Shown: positions 15,362 to 24,381, counted from the stretch's first letter. The stretch is 52,908 nucleotides of DNA from DATFXM01 sp035315885 (GCA_035315885.1 DATFXM010000056.1:1-52908); one strand, 5' to 3'. The notes: a model not told the origin generated them from the letters alone. Made by a program: numbers and translations.

Positions 15362-16681
15362 GTGAATCGTCGAGACTTCAATTCCGGCCTGATGGCTGTG
15401 GGTGGATCCTTTCTTCTTCGTCCTTCCCTGCTCTCCGCTGGCGCTCTGCAGGGCCCCCTTCCCCGGGTGAACGGTAAACGACTCGTCTATCACCTCAACG
15501 CTCTCGCTGAATACGGCAAGAACCCGCAAGGCGGCGTGTCGCGCGTTGCTTACAGCGACGCTGATCGCGCGGCTCGGGAGTACGTCATCGGACTGATGGG
15601 TGCGGCCAAGCTGACAGTGTCGATCGATGCCGCGGCAAATCTGATCGGCCGGCGGCCGGGAATTGAGCCGAAGCTCCCGCCGCTAGTCATCGGATCTCAC
15701 ATTGATTCGGTACCCGAAGGCGGAAACTACGACGGGGATGTCGGATCGATGGCCGCAATAGAAACCGCTCAAGCGCTGTCGGAAAGCAATTATCCGCTGA
15801 TCCACCCTCTCGAAGTGATCATCTTTTCAAATGAAGAGGGAGGGACAATCGGCAGCCACGCGCTTGCAGGGGAGCTCACCGAAAAACAGTTGTCGCAACG
15901 CACTAACAGCGGCAAAACGATCGCGGAAGGTATCCGTTTCCTCGGAGGCAACCCAGAACATCTCGGCGCAGTGAGGCGGAAACGCGGCGACATAGCGGCT
16001 TATCTCGAACTGCACATCGAACAGGGCGGCCTGCTCGAGGCCCAGCACGCGAACATCGGCGTAGTTGAAGGAATTGTCGGAATCTCTCAGTGGGATGTCA
16101 CAATCGAGGGCTTTGCGAATCACGCAGGAACTACGCCGATGAATCAACGAAAAGACGCTCTTCTCGCCGCTGCAAAGTTCATTGAGAGCGTCAATCAGGT
16201 TGTGACCGGGAGTCAGGGGCGCCAGGTAGGCACGGTCGGCAAGATTCAGGCGTTCCCCGGAGCATACAACGTGATTCCGGGGAAGGTGGTGCTGGGTCTG
16301 GAGCTGAGGGATCTCGAGGCGTCGAAGATCCAGACGATGTTCGAGCGGATTCGCACCGAGTCGGAGCGTATCGCGGCGTCGACCGGTACCAGGTTTGACT
16401 TCGCGCAGGTGAATTCGATCGTTCCCGCGCTGACCGACAAACGGATTCGGCAGTTGATCGAAGACACGGCGAAGGAATGGGGTCTGTCGACAAAGTCTAT
16501 GCCAAGCGGCGCGGGGCACGACGCTCAGGAGATGGCGCGGCTTGGGCCTGCGGGGATGATCTTCATTCCGAGTGTTGGGGGGATCAGCCATTCACCGAAG
16601 GAGTATTCGCGTTCGGAAGACATCGAGAACGGCGCAAACATCCTGCTTCACACGCTGATGAAACAGGACCGGGTGCAGTGA
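15362..16681 (+). CDS. Tat-exported M20-family amidohydrolase (HyuC/AmaB/AllC type)
   Basis: This 439-residue di-metal hydrolase belongs to the group containing N-carbamoyl-L-amino acid hydrolase, beta-ureidopropionase and allantoate amidohydrolase. MNRRDFNSGLMAVGGSFLL is a twin-arginine-type signal, so it is probably exported folded. Metal ligands are visible as H113 (GSHIDSVPEGG), D124 (NYDGD) and the E158/E159 pair (FSNEEGG). The lid domain contains NHAGTTPMNQRKDAL. GTG at 15362 is chosen because AAGGT precedes it and it makes the signal. The upstream extension of the frame lies inside the heptamer array. The substrate is unknown. Confidence 0.9.
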   Translation: MNRRDFNSGLMAVGGSFLLRPSLLSAGALQGPLPRVNGKRLVYHLNALAEYGKNPQGGVSRVAYSDADRAAREYVIGLMGAAKLTVSIDAAANLIGRRPGIEPKLPPLVIGSHIDSVPEGGNYDGDVGSMAAIETAQALSESNYPLIHPLEVIIFSNEEGGTIGSHALAGELTEKQLSQRTNSGKTIAEGIRFLGGNPEHLGAVRRKRGDIAAYLELHIEQGGLLEAQHANIGVVEGIVGISQWDVTIEGFANHAGTTPMNQRKDALLAAAKFIESVNQVVTGSQGRQVGTVGKIQAFPGAYNVIPGKVVLGLELRDLEASKIQTMFERIRTESERIAASTGTRFDFAQVNSIVPALTDKRIRQLIEDTAKEWGLSTKSMPSGAGHDAQEMARLGPAGMIFIPSVGGISHSPKEYSRSEDIENGANILLHTLMKQDRVQ

Positions 16682-16684
16682 CGA

Positions 16685-16890
16685 AGGAGTGCTGAGTGCT
16701 GAGTGCGGGCGAGAAGCTTTGCGGTCTTTGCGAACCGTTGCGGCCTTTGCGTTAATGCCATCGCCTGGAAGGTGATTGTCGGCGGGGACAGGACGCTGTG
16801 TCCCCTTCATTCGGTGGAGGTCCAACGTCGGGTTTCACGCAAAGGCCGCAAAGCCTAGCAAAGCTCGCAAAGGTCATCTGGGTCCCTTCA
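16685..16890. repeat. Composite inverted-repeat element: heptamers plus CTTTGCG arms
   Basis: TGCTGAG heptamers (16689-16704) are followed by CTTTGCGG-type units (about 16715-16753). Beyond a core of about 80 bp, ACGCAAAGGCCGC and further GCAAAG units (about 16837-16880) form the facing arm. The core holds a GGGGACA/TGTCCCC hairpin near 16784-16804. It occupies most of the gap between the M20 gene and the arsR-type promoter. Confidence 0.75.
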
Positions 16891-16905
16891 TCTCCTCAAA
16901 AACTC

Positions 16906-16937
16906 CATTTGACAAAAAGATTTGTCAAATGTATTCT
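16906..16937 (+). promoter_or_regulatory. Promoter with overlapping perfect palindromic operator
   Basis: CATTTGACAAA (16906-16916), spacer AAGA, then TTTGTCAAATG (16921-16931) form a perfect dyad with 11-bp arms. TTGACA at 16909-16914 and TATTCT at 16932-16937, 17 bp apart, make a sigma70-type promoter whose spacer lies almost wholly inside the palindrome. A dimeric regulator bound here would block RNA polymerase. Autoregulation by the adjacent HTH protein is inferred. Confidence 0.7.
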
Positions 16938-16944
16938 TGCGGCC

Positions 16945-17598
16945 GTGATTGGAAATGCCACGGCCCAGAATGTTGACGTCATCGCGGATCCGGCGCGCGT
17001 CGCCGCTGTGCTGTCTCCAATTCGACGGCGCCTCCTTCAACACCTCACCCAGCCTGACTCAGCCTCCGGACTCGCTCGCAAACTCGGTATCCCAAGACAA
17101 AAAATCAACTACCACATCCGCGAGCTTGAACGCGCAGGCTTCATCGAACTCTTTGAACAGCGACAACAACGTGGTTGCATCGAACGACTGGTTAAGGTGA
17201 CCGCTCGCGCTTACCTGATAAGCGAAGACTTTCTAGGCCAGCTAGCCGCAGACCCCGATCAGATTCGCGACAGCTTCTCCAGCGCTTACCTCGTGGCAGC
17301 CGCCGGCCGGGTGCTTCGCGACGTCGCCACGCTGCGAACTCGCGCGCGCAACGTGGACCAAAAACTCGCAACGCTCGGCATGGAGGTCGAGATCGCGTTC
17401 AGCTCCCCCGCCGAGTTCAATAGTTTCTCCGAAGAACTCGCTACCGAAATCGCGCGGCTCTCCGCTAGCTACAACAAGAGCGCCGCCCAAAACTCCCGCC
17501 GCTTCAAGCTCTTTGTTGCCGCTCATCCAGTCATCACCAAGACCGAGCGCGAGGCAAGTCGCGAAGCCGCGGCCTCAAGAAAGAAGAAGGAGAAATAA
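16945..17598 (+). CDS. ArsR-type winged-helix transcriptional regulator
   Basis: This protein has about 217 residues. Residues about 12-85 form an ArsR-like winged helix: DPARVAAVLSPIRRRLLQHL, SASGLARKLGIPRQKINYHI as the recognition region, then RELERAGFIELFEQRQQRG. The remaining C-terminal region is helical and ends in a basic KKKEK tail. No metal-binding Cys box is seen. GTG at 16945 is the only sensible in-frame start. It lies about 8 bp after the -10 box, so the message may be leaderless. The stop overlaps the next start (TAATG). ArsR-type regulators are often paired with AHSA1/SRPBCC genes, as here. Confidence 0.85.
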   Translation: MIGNATAQNVDVIADPARVAAVLSPIRRRLLQHLTQPDSASGLARKLGIPRQKINYHIRELERAGFIELFEQRQQRGCIERLVKVTARAYLISEDFLGQLAADPDQIRDSFSSAYLVAAAGRVLRDVATLRTRARNVDQKLATLGMEVEIAFSSPAEFNSFSEELATEIARLSASYNKSAAQNSRRFKLFVAAHPVITKTEREASREAAASRKKKEK

Positions 17599-18470
17599 TG
17601 CCAAACCCGATCGACGAACGACGGCAACAACACGAAATCGAAATAGATGCCCCGATAGAAACAGTCTGGAAAGCCATTACCGAGGCCGAACAAATCACCT
17701 GCTGGCTCTGCGAACAGGCTCGCATCGAGCCCGGCCAGGGAGGTACGTTGTGGATCTCCTGGGGCGAGGGTATGGAGGGCACCGGAATAATCGAGGGCTG
17801 GGAACCGCCGCGCGTTTTTCGCATCAAGCTCGCCGGCGAGATGCCGGAGAAGGCGGTCGAAGGCGAAAGCACTCCGGGGCCGCCCGTGATGTTTAACGAG
17901 TACATCCTCGAGAGCCGGGGCAGCCGGACCGTACTGAGGCTCGTTCATTCAGGCATACCAAGCGCATCAAGCTGGGACAGCTACTACGACAGCACCGATC
18001 GCGGTTGGCAGCTCTTCCTCCTCGCGCTGCGACACTATCTCGAAAAGCATAGCGGCAAGCCTCGCAAGACCGCGATGATCATGCGGCCCATCACCGGAAC
18101 CGTCGTCGACTCGTGGAAGAAGCTCACCACCGGACTAGGCATCGGCGAAAACATCTCAGCTCCCGATTCGCTGGAAAAGGCCAACTCCATGACCGCAATG
18201 CCTCGCTTCGAGGCTCAGACCTCTTTCGGGACGCGGATTGCTGGAGAGGTTTACACGATCCAAGCCCCGAGGTCGCTGTTGATGAACATTGAAACGCTTG
18301 ACGACGCCTTGTTTACGGCAACCTTCGACGAGATGGGGGGCACGACGTTCTTCTATGCGACCCTGGCCACGTTTGGGGATACTGCCGCGAGCAAAGAAAC
18401 GCGAGAGCGCTGGACAGCGTGGCTGAACGAGATGCTTCCTACACCCCCTCAATCGACGGAAGGAGAATGA
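17598..18470 (+). CDS. SRPBCC / AHSA1-family protein with two START-like halves
   Basis: The 290-residue protein opens with HEIEIDAPIETVWKAITEAE, the AHSA1 signature, continuing into GTLWISWGEG and TVLRLVHSGI. Residues 1-150 form the first START-like domain. The second half (FEAQTSFGTRIAG, then TWLNEMLPTPP near the end) looks like a shorter, divergent SRPBCC-like domain. The fold makes a hydrophobic ligand cavity, and the ligand is unknown. The gene is translationally coupled to the regulator through TAATG with an AAGGAG ribosome-binding site, so co-expression under the palindromic operator is likely. Confidence 0.85.
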   Translation: MPNPIDERRQQHEIEIDAPIETVWKAITEAEQITCWLCEQARIEPGQGGTLWISWGEGMEGTGIIEGWEPPRVFRIKLAGEMPEKAVEGESTPGPPVMFNEYILESRGSRTVLRLVHSGIPSASSWDSYYDSTDRGWQLFLLALRHYLEKHSGKPRKTAMIMRPITGTVVDSWKKLTTGLGIGENISAPDSLEKANSMTAMPRFEAQTSFGTRIAGEVYTIQAPRSLLMNIETLDDALFTATFDEMGGTTFFYATLATFGDTAASKETRERWTAWLNEMLPTPPQSTEGE

Positions 18471-18474
18471 TGTG

Positions 18475-19086
18475 ATGAACCGATTCCTAAAGAATTTGAC
18501 GGGTTTGATCTGTCTTATGGGACTACTCTGCTCGGCGGGTCTTTCTCAAGAGAAGTCACAGTCCGACGAGGCCAGGCGAATGGCTGCTTACCGCGAGACG
18601 ATGAACCCCGGCCCGGAGCACAAGCAACTTGAAGCACTCGCGGGGAGCTGGAACACCGAGATAAAGATTTGGCCTGGGCCTGGAGCCAAGCCGATGCTGT
18701 TCGAGGGTAACTGTGAGAACCGGATGGCGCTGGGCGGGAGATTTCTGGTCAGCGAAGGCAAAGGCGGACAGGGTCAAATGGCGATAGAGAACATGTCGAT
18801 CTTTGGCTTTGATCGCCGCGTGAAGAAGTTCACGAGCGTGGGCTACGACACGGAGGGGACGTACTACGTGACCGCTGCCGGGGCTTACGACGAAAAGGAA
18901 AAGGCGATTGTGATGACCGGGGAAGAATTCGACCCGGTGCTGAATCACAATCAGAAATACCGTTTCGTTCTGCGAGTGGTGGACCCCGACACTTATGTTG
19001 AAGAGGTCTTCTTTGCTGACTCTGCCCACACGAAGGGTCTTAGCGAATTCAAAGCCGCGGAGATCACCCACCGGAGGAAGAAGTAG
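18475..19086 (+). CDS. DUF1579 family secreted protein
   Basis: This protein has about 203 residues with a signal peptide (LICLMGLLCSAGLSQ, residues about 10-25). The body matches DUF1579: GPEHKQLEALAGSWN, MALGGRFLVSEGKG, FGFDRRVKKFTSVGYD. These domains are predicted beta-barrels related to lipocalin-like folds, with no established activity. It starts 4 bp after the AHSA1 gene's stop, with a GTG at 18472 and an ATG at 18475. It is probably the third gene of the arsR-type unit. Confidence 0.82.
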   Translation: MNRFLKNLTGLICLMGLLCSAGLSQEKSQSDEARRMAAYRETMNPGPEHKQLEALAGSWNTEIKIWPGPGAKPMLFEGNCENRMALGGRFLVSEGKGGQGQMAIENMSIFGFDRRVKKFTSVGYDTEGTYYVTAAGAYDEKEKAIVMTGEEFDPVLNHNQKYRFVLRVVDPDTYVEEVFFADSAHTKGLSEFKAAEITHRRKK

Positions 19087-19087
19087 C

Positions 19088-19238
19088 GCTGAGTGCTGAG
19101 TTTGCTTTTGCTGCTAAGACGCCTTGTCTCACCACGCGGACGCTCGGGAGCGGTCTCCTTTCTCCTCAGCGCGCCCTTGCGGCCTGGCGTCTTTGAGTTA
19201 GAATCCGAACTCAGCACTCAGAACTCAGCACTCGGCAC
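19088..19238. repeat. Composite inverted-repeat element with heptamer arms
   Basis: GCTGAGTGCTGAGT (19090-19103) faces ACTCAGCACTCAGAACTCAG (from 19209). Inside them AAGACGCC (about 19118) pairs with GGCGTCTT (about 19187). The element begins 2 bp after the DUF1579 stop, fills the gap, and contains a candidate promoter for the next gene. Confidence 0.78.
19177..19204 (+). promoter_or_regulatory. Candidate promoter of the PqaA-like gene
   Basis: TTGCGG (19177-19182) and TAGAAT (19199-19204) have a 16-bp spacer and lie within the composite repeat. Confidence 0.4.
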
Positions 19239-19257
19239 TTCAACTTGGGGGTGAGTA

Positions 19258-20673
19258 ATGAAGAGAGTTACTGTCGCAGTCTTCATTGCCGCTTTGCTGC
19301 TCGCATCCGCGACTTTCGGTGCCGCTCCCTTCGAACCGGCTCGAGACGACCAGACTGCGTTGGATCGCTACATCGCTCGCGCGGATCCCGCTTTTGGATG
19401 GAAGCTGGTCAAGACGATCCCGGCTCAGGGCTACACCGCTTACGTCCTGGAGATGACCTCGCAGACTTGGCGCACCTCCGAAGAAGTTGACCGCCCGATA
19501 TGGAAGCACTGGTTGACCGTCTGCAAGCCGGAGTCGGTTGCGTTTGACAAGGCGTTCCTGTACATCGGCGGTGGCAGCAACAATGACCCCGCGCCTTCCG
19601 CCGCGTCGGCGAGGGTCGCAGCAATCGCAACCGACACACACACGGTAGCGGCTGAGCTCGGAATGGTGCCAAATCAACCTCTCCATTTCGCGGACTCCAA
19701 AGACAAAGGCCGCTCCGAAGACGATCTCGTAGCCTACAGCCGGGTCAAGCAGATGCAGACAGGTGACGACTACTGGCTCGTGCGTCTTGCAATGGTGAAG
19801 AGCGCCGTGCGGGCTATGGACGCAATTCAGCAGTTCATGACGAGTGATGAAGCCGGCCGCGTCAAGATAAACCAGTTTGTGGTTGCCGGCGGATCCAAGC
19901 GCGGATGGACCACCTGGCTCACTGCGATCGAAGACAAGCGAGTAATGGCAATCATTCCGCTGGTGATCGACGCGCTGAACTCGGAGGTCATCACGCGGCA
20001 TCACTATGAGGCATATGGCTTCTTCTCGCCCGCGTTGCAGGACTACGTCCATCACAAGCTGTTTCCAGACAAGATAGGCACGCCGGAGTATCAGCACATT
20101 CTGGCGATAGAAGATCCATATCAATACCGACATCGAGAGAGGCTGAAGATTCCGAAGTACCTGATCAACGCTTCGGGCGACCAATTCTTCTTGCCGGACA
20201 ACTCGCAGTTCTACTATCCGCAGATGCCAGAGGAAAAACATCTGCGATACGTTCCAAACGCAAAACATAATCTGGAGGGGTCCGACTCGCGGGAGAGCTT
20301 GACTGCTTTTTATGAGGCAGTGCTGAACAATCGTGCGCGGCCGCGGTTTTCATGGGTAAAGAAGAAGGACGGTACGCTGGTAGTGACTACTAAGGACAAG
20401 CCACAGGAAGTTACTTTATGGCAGGCTACCAATCCAAAGGCTCGTGATTTTCGCGTGGACACGATCGGCAAGGCTTACAAGAGCACGGCCCTGAAAGAGA
20501 GCTCACCAGGAGTGTACAGTGCGGCGGTTGACAAGCCAGCGTCCGGATTCACCGCGTTCTTCGTAGAGCTGGTGTACCCAAGCGGCGGGAAATACCCTTT
20601 CAAGTTCACTACTGAGGTGAGCGTCGTCCCCGATGTCTTGCCTTTCAGTTTCAAGACCGCCGCAGGAAGGTGA
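19258..20673 (+). CDS. PhoPQ-activated pathogenicity-related (PqaA-like) protein
   Basis: This 471-residue exported protein of the PqaA family has a probable alpha/beta-hydrolase fold. Residues 1-22 are a signal peptide. Family landmarks are SQTWRTSEEVDRPIWKHWL, LYIGGGSNND, and VAGGSKRGWTTWLTA, in which Ser213 sits at the nucleophile elbow. The segment LINASGDQFFLPDNSQFYY follows, and GPNAKH-type VPNAKHNLEGSD probably carries the catalytic His. The C-terminal 120 residues look like a beta domain. The enzymatic substrate is unknown. A GGGGGTGAG ribosome-binding site precedes the ATG. Despite the family name, nothing here implies virulence. Confidence 0.88.
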   Translation: MKRVTVAVFIAALLLASATFGAAPFEPARDDQTALDRYIARADPAFGWKLVKTIPAQGYTAYVLEMTSQTWRTSEEVDRPIWKHWLTVCKPESVAFDKAFLYIGGGSNNDPAPSAASARVAAIATDTHTVAAELGMVPNQPLHFADSKDKGRSEDDLVAYSRVKQMQTGDDYWLVRLAMVKSAVRAMDAIQQFMTSDEAGRVKINQFVVAGGSKRGWTTWLTAIEDKRVMAIIPLVIDALNSEVITRHHYEAYGFFSPALQDYVHHKLFPDKIGTPEYQHILAIEDPYQYRHRERLKIPKYLINASGDQFFLPDNSQFYYPQMPEEKHLRYVPNAKHNLEGSDSRESLTAFYEAVLNNRARPRFSWVKKKDGTLVVTTKDKPQEVTLWQATNPKARDFRVDTIGKAYKSTALKESSPGVYSAAVDKPASGFTAFFVELVYPSGGKYPFKFTTEVSVVPDVLPFSFKTAAGR

Positions 20674-20984
20674 GTCTTCAGGGCGCGTGACGGCGCGAAC
20701 CGAAAGTGGCAGCAAAGGTTCGTTGTCCGCCGCGATAGCAAAACAACCATGCGCCGTTTCACGCAGAAGAGCGCAAAGCCTCGCAAAGGACGCAAAGAAA
20801 CTCAGTAACCGTTGATGCGGTCGCGCTCAACACTCAGCACTCGCACTCAGAACTCAGAACTCAGGACTCAGAACTCTCAGTCCTCCCGGCCCTTCCCGTC
20901 TTCAAAAACCAGCTCAGTTGGTCTAGAATCCCGCTGAAATCCAGTGGCACCACTCTTAAAAGAACTTACCGGAGGTAATGCAGG
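20674..20984. repeat. Gene-free region with CGCAAAG units and a heptamer array
   Basis: CGCAAAG-type units lie at about 20758-20801. Complementary heptamers (ACTCAGC, ACTCAGA, ACTCAGG) run from about 20826 to 20880. Only one orientation of heptamers is clear, so this may be half an element. The rest holds the candidate amidohydrolase promoter. Confidence 0.7.
20901..20929 (+). promoter_or_regulatory. Candidate promoter of the propeller-amidohydrolase gene
   Basis: TTCAAA (20901-20906) and TAGAAT (20924-20929) are 17 bp apart. The -35 is weak. The start codon follows 55 bp later. Confidence 0.35.
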
Positions 20985-23900
20985 ATGACTCTCGCTTCCA
21001 GGCACCTACGAGTACTGGCTTCGGTCCTCGCGTTGCTGCTTATGACTATGCCCCTCGCAGTCCTCGCGCAGGACGACAAGAAAGATTCTGACAAAAAGGA
21101 AGACAAGAAAGATAAAAAAGAAGAGGAGCTTCCACTCAAGACGGAGCAGAAAATCGAATTCGCAACCGACGAGGGAACCTGGATGTCCCTCGATATCACG
21201 CCTGACGGGAAGATTCTTGTATTCGACCTGCTGGGTGACATCTACACCATGCCCGCTTCGGGCGGGGAAGCAAAGCGAATCATCGGCGGCCTCTCTTTCG
21301 AAAGCCAGCCGAAGTTCTCGCCCGACGGCAAGAAAATCGTATTCATCAGCGATCGCAGCGGCGCAGAAAACCTGTGGATTTGCGATGCCGATGGAACAAA
21401 CCCAAAGGCACTCTCAAAGGGACGCAACCAGATGTTCCTGTCCCCTTCCTGGACCCGTGACGGCGATTACGTGATCGTCTCCAAATCCGGCGACGCGATC
21501 GGGACTTTTTCACTCTGGATGTATCATAAGGACGGCGGCTCCGGGGTGCAGATAGGACCACCGGACCCCCCTCTTCAGCAGCCGGGCGGGCCTCCTCAGC
21601 CGCCTCGTCAAAACAAGTTCGGAGCGGTAGCGTCGCCGGACGGACGCTTCATTTACTACGCGCAGCGAACCGGCTCATTCAACTACAACGCGCAGTTCCC
21701 ACTCTGGCAGATCGCCAGGTTTGATCGCGATACCAGCGATACCGCGACGATCACCAACGCCCAAGGCAGCGCTATGCGGCCGCTTCTTTCACCTGACGGC
21801 AAGAAGCTCGTATACGCAACGCGTCATGAAACTGCCACGGCATTGAAAATTCGCGATCTGGAAACGGGACAAGAACGCTGGCTGATGCAAGACGTCACTC
21901 GCGACGACCAGGAATCGCGCGGCACTCGCGACTTGTTCCCGGGCTACACTTTCACTCCGGACGGCCGCTCGCTGATCGTGCCGGTTAACGGCAAGATCGC
22001 TCAGGTCGACATCGAGTCAGGCAAAGCGACGCCTATCCTGTTCAACGCGAAAGTAGAAGCCGAAATCGCCCAGCGAGTCTACTTCCAGAATCGCGTAGAC
22101 GACAGCCCGTCGGTGAGGGCCCGGCTTATCCGATGGCCGTCGATGTCTCCTGACGGAAAGCGAGTTGCGTTCAGCTCTCTCAACAAGCTCTGGATCGCGG
22201 ACCTTCCTTCGGGCTCGGCGCGGCGGCTCACCAACTCTCAGGTCGGCGAGTTCATGCCGGCGTGGTCGCCTGACGGCAAGTACATCTGCTACGTAACGTG
22301 GTCGCGAGAAGGTGGACAGATCTTTAGAGTGACGCCCGAGGGCGGGCAGTCTGAGCAGTTGACTCGCCGTGCGGCGTTCTACTCGTCGCCGGTTTACTCA
22401 CCGGATGGCTCAAAGATTGTCTTTGTTTCGGGCACTACCGATGATCAGCTCTACGCGGATCTGCACTACAAAGACACTGACGTCTATCCGGATGCCACTG
22501 CGCAACCCGATAGTGAAATAACCGGCGGAATCGGCTCGACCGTCACTGACCTGCGCTGGATACCTTCGTCGGGCGGCGATTCAACGTTGATCGGAGCGGC
22601 GCAGGGTGGCCGTGCGCCTCACTTCACCAGTGATCCGAACCGAGTGTACCTGACGACGTTCCAGGGTCTGACTTCGGTCAGAGTCGATGGGTTTGACCGA
22701 CGCACACATATGAAGGTTACTGGTCAGGCACCTGTCCCATTCCCGCCGAATGCCGATGAGATCCGTCTCTCACCCGACGGCAATCGGGCGTTCATCAATC
22801 TTCAGGGCAAACATTACTTGATCAACGTACCGAAGTCCGGCAAGGAAACGCTGACGGTGTCAGTGACGCCGGGTGCTCCCTCATCGGTTCCCGTCAAGAA
22901 GATGTCGGCGGAAGGTGGTGACTACCTGGGGTGGTCGCCGGATGGCAAGTGGGTGACGTGGTCCTGGGGTGCGAAGTTCTATCGGCAGGATATCTCCGCG
23001 GATAAGCCTGAGATGATGGACCTCATAGTCGAGGCTCCACGAGCCAGACCGAAAGGCACCGTGGTTCTGAGTGGCGCGCGAATCGTCACGATGAACGGCG
23101 ATGAAGTAATCGATAAAGGCGACGTTGTCGTGACCGACAATCGAATTGTTGCGGTGGGACCCAAGGGAAAGATACCGACTCCTGCAGGCGCCAAGACAAT
23201 CGACGTGACTGGGAAAACGATCATCCCGGGATTTGTAGACGTGCACGCGCACATGTGGCCGCCGCGCGGAGTACATCAGACGCAGGTCTGGCAGTACCTG
23301 GCGAACCTTGCGTACGGAGTCACGACTACGCGAGATCCGCAAAGCTCAACAACGGACATCTTTGAATACACGGACCTGGTTGAAACGGGAGACATTATCG
23401 GTCCTCGCGTATACACAACCGGTCCTGGTGTGTTCTCTCAATCCGGTCTAGACGACAAGGACGCGACCAGAAACTACATAAAGCGGTACAAGGAGGCGTA
23501 CCACACGACCACTTTGAAAGAGTACGTGGTAGGGGACCGCATCGTGAGGCAGTGGGTAGCTTTGGCGTGCAAGGAGTTCGGCATCACGTCGACTACCGAA
23601 GGCGCGCTCGATATGAAGCTGGACCTGACTCAGATGGCGGACGGCTTTTCGGGCAACGAGCACGCGCTTCCGATTCACCCGCTGTATAAGGATGTCGCGG
23701 AGTACGTGGCTCGAACCGGGACCTACTACACCCCTACGACCCTTGTTGCTTACGGCGCTCCGTGGTCTGAGAACTACTGGTTTGAAAACACCGACGTGCA
23801 CGGAAACGTGAAGCTTCGCAGGTTCATTCCGCACGCACTGTTGGACACGATGGTGCAACGGCGGGGCCAGTGGTTCCGCGACGAGCAGTACGGACATTCG

Positions 23901-24287
23901 AACATCGCGGGGGCCGCGGCCAGGATCGTCCACGCAGGCGGGCGAGTTTGTCTTGGCGGTCACGGGCAGCTCCAGGGGCTCGGTTGTCATTGGGAGATTT
24001 GGGACCTTCAATCCGGTGGGTTGACTCCGCACGAGGCGCTGCGCTGCGCCACGATTTTTGGAGCCCAGGCGATCGGGTTGCAGCAGGACATCGGTTCAGT
24101 CGAAGCGGGCAAGCTTGCGGACCTCGTGATACTGGACAAGAACCCGCTGGTCGACATTCGAAACACAAACTCGATCGTGTATGTCATGAAGAACGGCGAG
24201 TTGTTTCAGGGTGACACTCTTGAAGAAGTATGGCCGGCTCAGAAGCAGTTGGAGAGCCAGTACTGGTGGTCCAGCGAGCCTAAGTAA
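20985..24287 (+). CDS. TolB-like beta-propeller / amidohydrolase fusion, secreted
   Basis: This is a 1100-residue exported protein. A signal peptide (1-28) is followed by a highly charged Lys/Asp/Glu stretch (about 30-50). Residues about 55-690 carry WD40-like PD40 repeats, each with a SPDGKKIVF- or SPDGKYICY-type motif, plus a Pro/Gln-rich loop near 190-210. Residues about 695-1090 form an amidohydrolase-superfamily TIM barrel. GFVDVHAHMW supplies the HxH metal pair, LGGHGQLQG a later His, and GSVEAGKLADLVILDKNP the C-terminal signature. The likely action is hydrolysis of a cyclic amide or peptide-like substrate outside the cytoplasm. The ATG is preceded by GGAGG. Confidence 0.9.
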   Translation: MTLASRHLRVLASVLALLLMTMPLAVLAQDDKKDSDKKEDKKDKKEEELPLKTEQKIEFATDEGTWMSLDITPDGKILVFDLLGDIYTMPASGGEAKRIIGGLSFESQPKFSPDGKKIVFISDRSGAENLWICDADGTNPKALSKGRNQMFLSPSWTRDGDYVIVSKSGDAIGTFSLWMYHKDGGSGVQIGPPDPPLQQPGGPPQPPRQNKFGAVASPDGRFIYYAQRTGSFNYNAQFPLWQIARFDRDTSDTATITNAQGSAMRPLLSPDGKKLVYATRHETATALKIRDLETGQERWLMQDVTRDDQESRGTRDLFPGYTFTPDGRSLIVPVNGKIAQVDIESGKATPILFNAKVEAEIAQRVYFQNRVDDSPSVRARLIRWPSMSPDGKRVAFSSLNKLWIADLPSGSARRLTNSQVGEFMPAWSPDGKYICYVTWSREGGQIFRVTPEGGQSEQLTRRAAFYSSPVYSPDGSKIVFVSGTTDDQLYADLHYKDTDVYPDATAQPDSEITGGIGSTVTDLRWIPSSGGDSTLIGAAQGGRAPHFTSDPNRVYLTTFQGLTSVRVDGFDRRTHMKVTGQAPVPFPPNADEIRLSPDGNRAFINLQGKHYLINVPKSGKETLTVSVTPGAPSSVPVKKMSAEGGDYLGWSPDGKWVTWSWGAKFYRQDISADKPEMMDLIVEAPRARPKGTVVLSGARIVTMNGDEVIDKGDVVVTDNRIVAVGPKGKIPTPAGAKTIDVTGKTIIPGFVDVHAHMWPPRGVHQTQVWQYLANLAYGVTTTRDPQSSTTDIFEYTDLVETGDIIGPRVYTTGPGVFSQSGLDDKDATRNYIKRYKEAYHTTTLKEYVVGDRIVRQWVALACKEFGITSTTEGALDMKLDLTQMADGFSGNEHALPIHPLYKDVAEYVARTGTYYTPTTLVAYGAPWSENYWFENTDVHGNVKLRRFIPHALLDTMVQRRGQWFRDEQYGHSNIAGAAARIVHAGGRVCLGGHGQLQGLGCHWEIWDLQSGGLTPHEALRCATIFGAQAIGLQQDIGSVEAGKLADLVILDKNPLVDIRNTNSIVYVMKNGELFQGDTLEEVWPAQKQLESQYWWSSEPK

Positions 24288-24315
24288 TCGACCGATCTGA
24301 ACAACCTTGAACATT

Positions 24316-24360
24316 GAAGGCGCGAATCCATCGACCGGATTCGCGCTTCACTTCTTTTGT
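24316..24360. terminator. Bidirectional terminator between convergent genes
   Basis: GAAGGCGCGAATCC (24316-24329) pairs with GGATTCGCGCTTC (24337-24349) around a seven-base loop, with one bulge. CTTCTTTTGT follows on the plus strand. It separates the convergent amidohydrolase and GAF/PAS genes. Confidence 0.7.
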
Positions 24361-24381
24361 TCGAAGTCCAACCAGCGCGGG

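Noticed and set aside
19240..20268. A 342-codon minus-strand frame over the PqaA-like gene
   Set aside because: It lies opposite a strongly supported exported protein with motifs, and its translation shows no domain.
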